Below, piece after piece: positions 6,881 through 8,960 of a stretch of DNA of 8,960 bases (position 1 is the first letter of the stretch; the number at the start of each line of letters is the position of its first letter). The DNA is taken from positions 1 through 8,960 of the forward strand of contig JAISVU010000374.1 in assembly GCA_031271375.1 (NCBI GenBank). The letters are read 5' to 3'. The notes beneath the pieces are model-generated. The model saw only the letters and a list, made by a program, of their open reading frames with translations, did not search any database and was not told the DNA's origin. The stretch is from Clostridiales bacterium (lineage in GTDB: Bacteria; Bacillota; Clostridia; Lachnospirales; WRAX01). A program made the translations under genes and the position numbers.

Positions 6881-8960
6881 ATGAAAACGAAAAAGAACAT
6901 TATCGTCATATTAATCGCCGTCCTAATGATTTTTTCGCATTGCGTTACGGCGGCAGCGTCCGAAGGAGCGGCTAATCGGCGGACAGTAACGACGGAGGAT
7001 AACGACGAGGAGAAGAGACCAGAAAAAGAAGAAAAAGAAGAAAAAGAAGAAGACACGGAAAAAGAAGAAAAAGAAGAAAAAGAAGAAGACCCCAAAAAAG
7101 AAGAAACAGAAGATGACCCCAAAAAAGAAGAAACAGAAGAAAAAGAAGAAGACACAGAAAAAGAAGAAGAAGGCCCCGACGAAGGCGAAACCGAAGGTGA
7201 CGACGAAACCGAAGGCGAAGGCGAAGGCGAAACCGAAGGCGAAGGCGACACTGACGGCGAAAAAGAAGGCCCCGCCGCGCCTAAGCTGTTCGCCGAGGGA
7301 GAAAACTTCCGAATCGGCGAGGACGGCACGTCTTACGCGAAGCTGGAGGACGCAGCCGCAGCCGTCGAAGACGGCGAGACGATATACATGCTTACGGATG
7401 TTGAAGTAGCAGCATATGACATATTGGACGTGGCTAAGACATACACCATTGATCTGGGAGGCCATGAGCTGTCATCCGATGCGACCTTGACGCTTAAAAT
7501 TTCAGGCGGAAACGTAACAATCCAAAACGGATATTTGTCCAATCAATGGATGGCGGCCATATCCGTCGGCGGCAGCCCAAAGGTTACGTTAAGCGGCCTT
7601 AATGTTAGCTGTATCGGAGTATACGACGCTGACTTCGCGGTTTTATTGGAAGGAAGTGGCGAGGTGGACATCCTGAGCGGAGAGTATCACGGCGGAAAAC
7701 ACGCCGTCAACGTCGCGGACGGTAAAGTGACTATCACGGGGGGCCGTTTCACCTCCGACAACAGCGCGGCTTTGTACGCGTATGATCCCAACTTCATTAG
7801 CATTGCCAATGGCTCTGCCGCCACGCGCGAGGATTGGCTTAACAATAGCGGCGTCCAAGAAGTCACGGTATCGCCCATTCCCAATTTTGACAACGCCTTC
7901 CTAAGCGGCCTTTATTACCAAGTTGGCGATGGCGAAACCATAGCCGTGCCAGATTTCGAACAGAATAAATATGAATACACCATATTGCTGCCCGGGGATA
8001 CCAGCCTTCCGGCAGTAATAAACCTTTACCCGGAACCTGTGGCTTCGGGAGCGACAATCACATCAGATACAGCTGTAACGCTGCCGGGCGTCGACGAAAC
8101 CGTCAAAGTAACGGTTCGGGCAATGGACGAAACAACCACAAAAACATACTCACTCCGTTTTAGGATTATGGCGCAAAATTTCCAGATTGATGACGGCCGT
8201 TATTACAACGATCTGGAGGACGCCGTTAGGGACGTCGAAGACGGCGGAACGATTGTAATGCTGAAAGACGTTGAAGTTAGATACGGTATCCAGTTAAATA
8301 ATATAGATAAGGACTGCGTTATCGATCTTGGAGGCAACACTATTATCGTGCCAGATTTTACTAGCCTATTTTCTATTCAAAACAGCGCGGGAACGGTTGA
8401 ATTCAAAAACGGAAAAATAGAAAGCGCAGGAATCAACTGCATTTTTATAGAAGGCTCGACGGTTATTCTAAGCTATTTGACGGTCAGCGCTACTGGAGGC
8501 GACAACCAATACGCCGTCAATACGAAAGACAGCGACGTCACGATCCGGGGCGGCTCTTACTTCGGCTATAACTCAGCTGTTAACTACGACGGCGGCAGCG
8601 TCACGATATATACGGGTACCTTCAAATCTACAGGCAGAGCGGCTCTGGCCGAGGTCGAGGGCGGGAACATCAGCATTGCGCCCGGTTATTTCCCGACGGG
8701 CACGCCGTGGAAGGGCTATGACGGCCTCAATGAGGTTGAGGTGGTAGCAGGTTTACCCCTGGCAAATAAGACTGACGTGAGCGACTCAATAACCTTTGAT
8801 CCCGGAAGCGCGAACTACGTCTATAACGTGGAGCAGGACTGCGCTCCGGCAGCGATAGCCACCACCTACCCAGGCGGTTACTGGACATATGAATACGAAC
8901 CGGCGGGCGGGAACGCCGCGCTGGGCGCTAACGGCAAGCCGCTGAACGCCGGGGAATACA
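6881..8960 (+). CDS. Large secreted repeat protein, N-terminal 693 codons (3' end outside window)
   Basis: The frame runs from ATG 6881, with AGGGGG at 6867-6872 spaced 8 bases, to the window end without a stop. The signal peptide is MKTKKN, a hydrophobic stretch at 7-18, and cleavage near AAA at 24-26; C21 does not fit a lipobox. Residues about 38-137 are a charged linker of KEE, DPKKEETE and then GE/ETEG repeats. Two copies of a composite unit follow. Copy one has a beta-helix-like part (143-330, starting FRIGEDG...LEDAAAAVEDGETIYMLTDVEV, with an IDLGGHEL turn) and a cadherin-like beta-sandwich (341-429, LSGL...KYEYTILLP...TTKTYSLRF). Copy two repeats this (434-623, FQIDDG...LEDAVRDVEDGGTIVMLKDVEV, IDLGGNTI), and a second sandwich begins at about 625 and is cut off. 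The linker suggests a spacer holding the domains away from the membrane or wall. Such modules occur in surface adhesins and glycan-binding or glycan-cleaving proteins; no catalytic residues are identifiable, so function and anchoring remain open. Confidence 0.88.
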   Translation, partial: MKTKKNIIVILIAVLMIFSHCVTAAASEGAANRRTVTTEDNDEEKRPEKEEKEEKEEDTEKEEKEEKEEDPKKEETEDDPKKEETEEKEEDTEKEEEGPDEGETEGDDETEGEGEGETEGEGDTDGEKEGPAAPKLFAEGENFRIGEDGTSYAKLEDAAAAVEDGETIYMLTDVEVAAYDILDVAKTYTIDLGGHELSSDATLTLKISGGNVTIQNGYLSNQWMAAISVGGSPKVTLSGLNVSCIGVYDADFAVLLEGSGEVDILSGEYHGGKHAVNVADGKVTITGGRFTSDNSAALYAYDPNFISIANGSAATREDWLNNSGVQEVTVSPIPNFDNAFLSGLYYQVGDGETIAVPDFEQNKYEYTILLPGDTSLPAVINLYPEPVASGATITSDTAVTLPGVDETVKVTVRAMDETTTKTYSLRFRIMAQNFQIDDGRYYNDLEDAVRDVEDGGTIVMLKDVEVRYGIQLNNIDKDCVIDLGGNTIIVPDFTSLFSIQNSAGTVEFKNGKIESAGINCIFIEGSTVILSYLTVSATGGDNQYAVNTKDSDVTIRGGSYFGYNSAVNYDGGSVTIYTGTFKSTGRAALAEVEGGNISIAPGYFPTGTPWKGYDGLNEVEVVAGLPLANKTDVSDSITFDPGSANYVYNVEQDCAPAAIATTYPGGYWTYEYEPAGGNAALGANGKPLNAGEY
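7022..7093 (+). repeat. Tandem 36-bp purine-rich repeat (EKEEKEEKEED units)
   Basis: Two copies (7022-7057 and 7058-7093) are identical over their first 33 bases, encode EKEEKEEKEED, and differ at the final codon (ACG or CCC). Inside each, AAAGAAGAA (Lys-Glu-Glu) recurs every 9 bases. All units are multiples of three, so copy-number change would alter linker length and not the frame. Confidence 0.85.
7088..7141 (+). repeat. Tandem 27-bp repeat (DPKKEETE units)
   Basis: Two copies (7088-7114 and 7115-7141) differ only at the last base and encode DPKKEETED and DPKKEETEE. They follow and slightly overlap the 36-bp repeat, in the same linker and frame. Their near-identity suggests recent duplication. 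Confidence 0.85.

Noticed and set aside
6899..6961. Lipoprotein signal with C21 as lipidated Cys
   Set aside because: The residues before the Cys (FSH) do not fit a lipobox, while AAA at 24-26 suits ordinary signal peptidase cleavage.
7022..7141. CRISPR-like repeat array
   Set aside because: Repeats are contiguous with no unique spacers, are in frame, and encode a low-complexity linker.
7113..7409. A + strand open frame for a Lys-rich histone-like protein
   Set aside because: It is an alternate frame of the GAA/AAA repeats inside the secreted protein gene, with no ribosome binding site. It loses composition as soon as the repeats end.
6877..7465. Long minus-strand open frames rich in Ser/Pro or Phe
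   Set aside because: They are the complement of the K/E repeat tract; purine-rich repeats leave all opposite frames open. They have no start context, and the + frame has a signal peptide and real domains.

Overview
The window is about 9 kb of bacterial DNA with intermediate GC content. It most likely comes from an anaerobic Firmicute of the class Clostridia, possibly an uncultured gut or rumen lineage. This is inferred from GTG starts behind G-rich Shine-Dalgarno sites, a Clostridia-style Cache/GAF hybrid histidine kinase, and large secreted proteins with RCC1-like, beta-helix-like and cadherin-like modules. No rRNA, tRNA or other species marker is present. All convincing genes are on the + strand.

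Layout. 1-327 is the C-terminal half of a CutC-family protein, followed by a strong hairpin (357-390). 464-3652 is a complete membrane-bound hybrid sensor kinase (Cache, GAF, HisKA, HATPase, receiver, HPt) with every phosphorelay residue in place. 3812-5683 is a complete secreted protein of unrecognised family with one DxNxDG calcium-loop-like motif. 5730-6358 is a small gene with the same kind of motif, broken by an insertion. 6359-6706 is a start-less remnant of an RCC1-repeat protein that runs into unrelated sequence. 6819-6842 is an intrinsic terminator. 6881 to the window end is the first 693 codons of a large secreted protein: signal peptide, K/E-rich repeat linker, then two copies of a beta-helix-like plus cadherin-like module. 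It has no stop codon in the window.

The most notable object is a 180-bp non-coding element (5957-6136). It has imperfect inverted repeats about 32 bp long, several nested perfect hairpins and a duplicated TA at its edges. Removing the element plus one TA (182 bp) rejoins the two halves of the broken gene exactly in frame, giving 148 codons. This is the signature of a MITE-like palindromic element with TA target-site duplication, as seen for IS630/Tc1-mariner-type elements.

How the genes may work together. The kinase carries its own receiver and HPt but has no partner response regulator here, so its output goes elsewhere. The DNA downstream encodes exported, probably surface-exposed proteins and decayed relatives, so 3.8-9 kb looks like a fast-evolving surface-protein region with gene decay and small mobile DNA. 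A regulatory link between the kinase and these proteins is not shown by the sequence.
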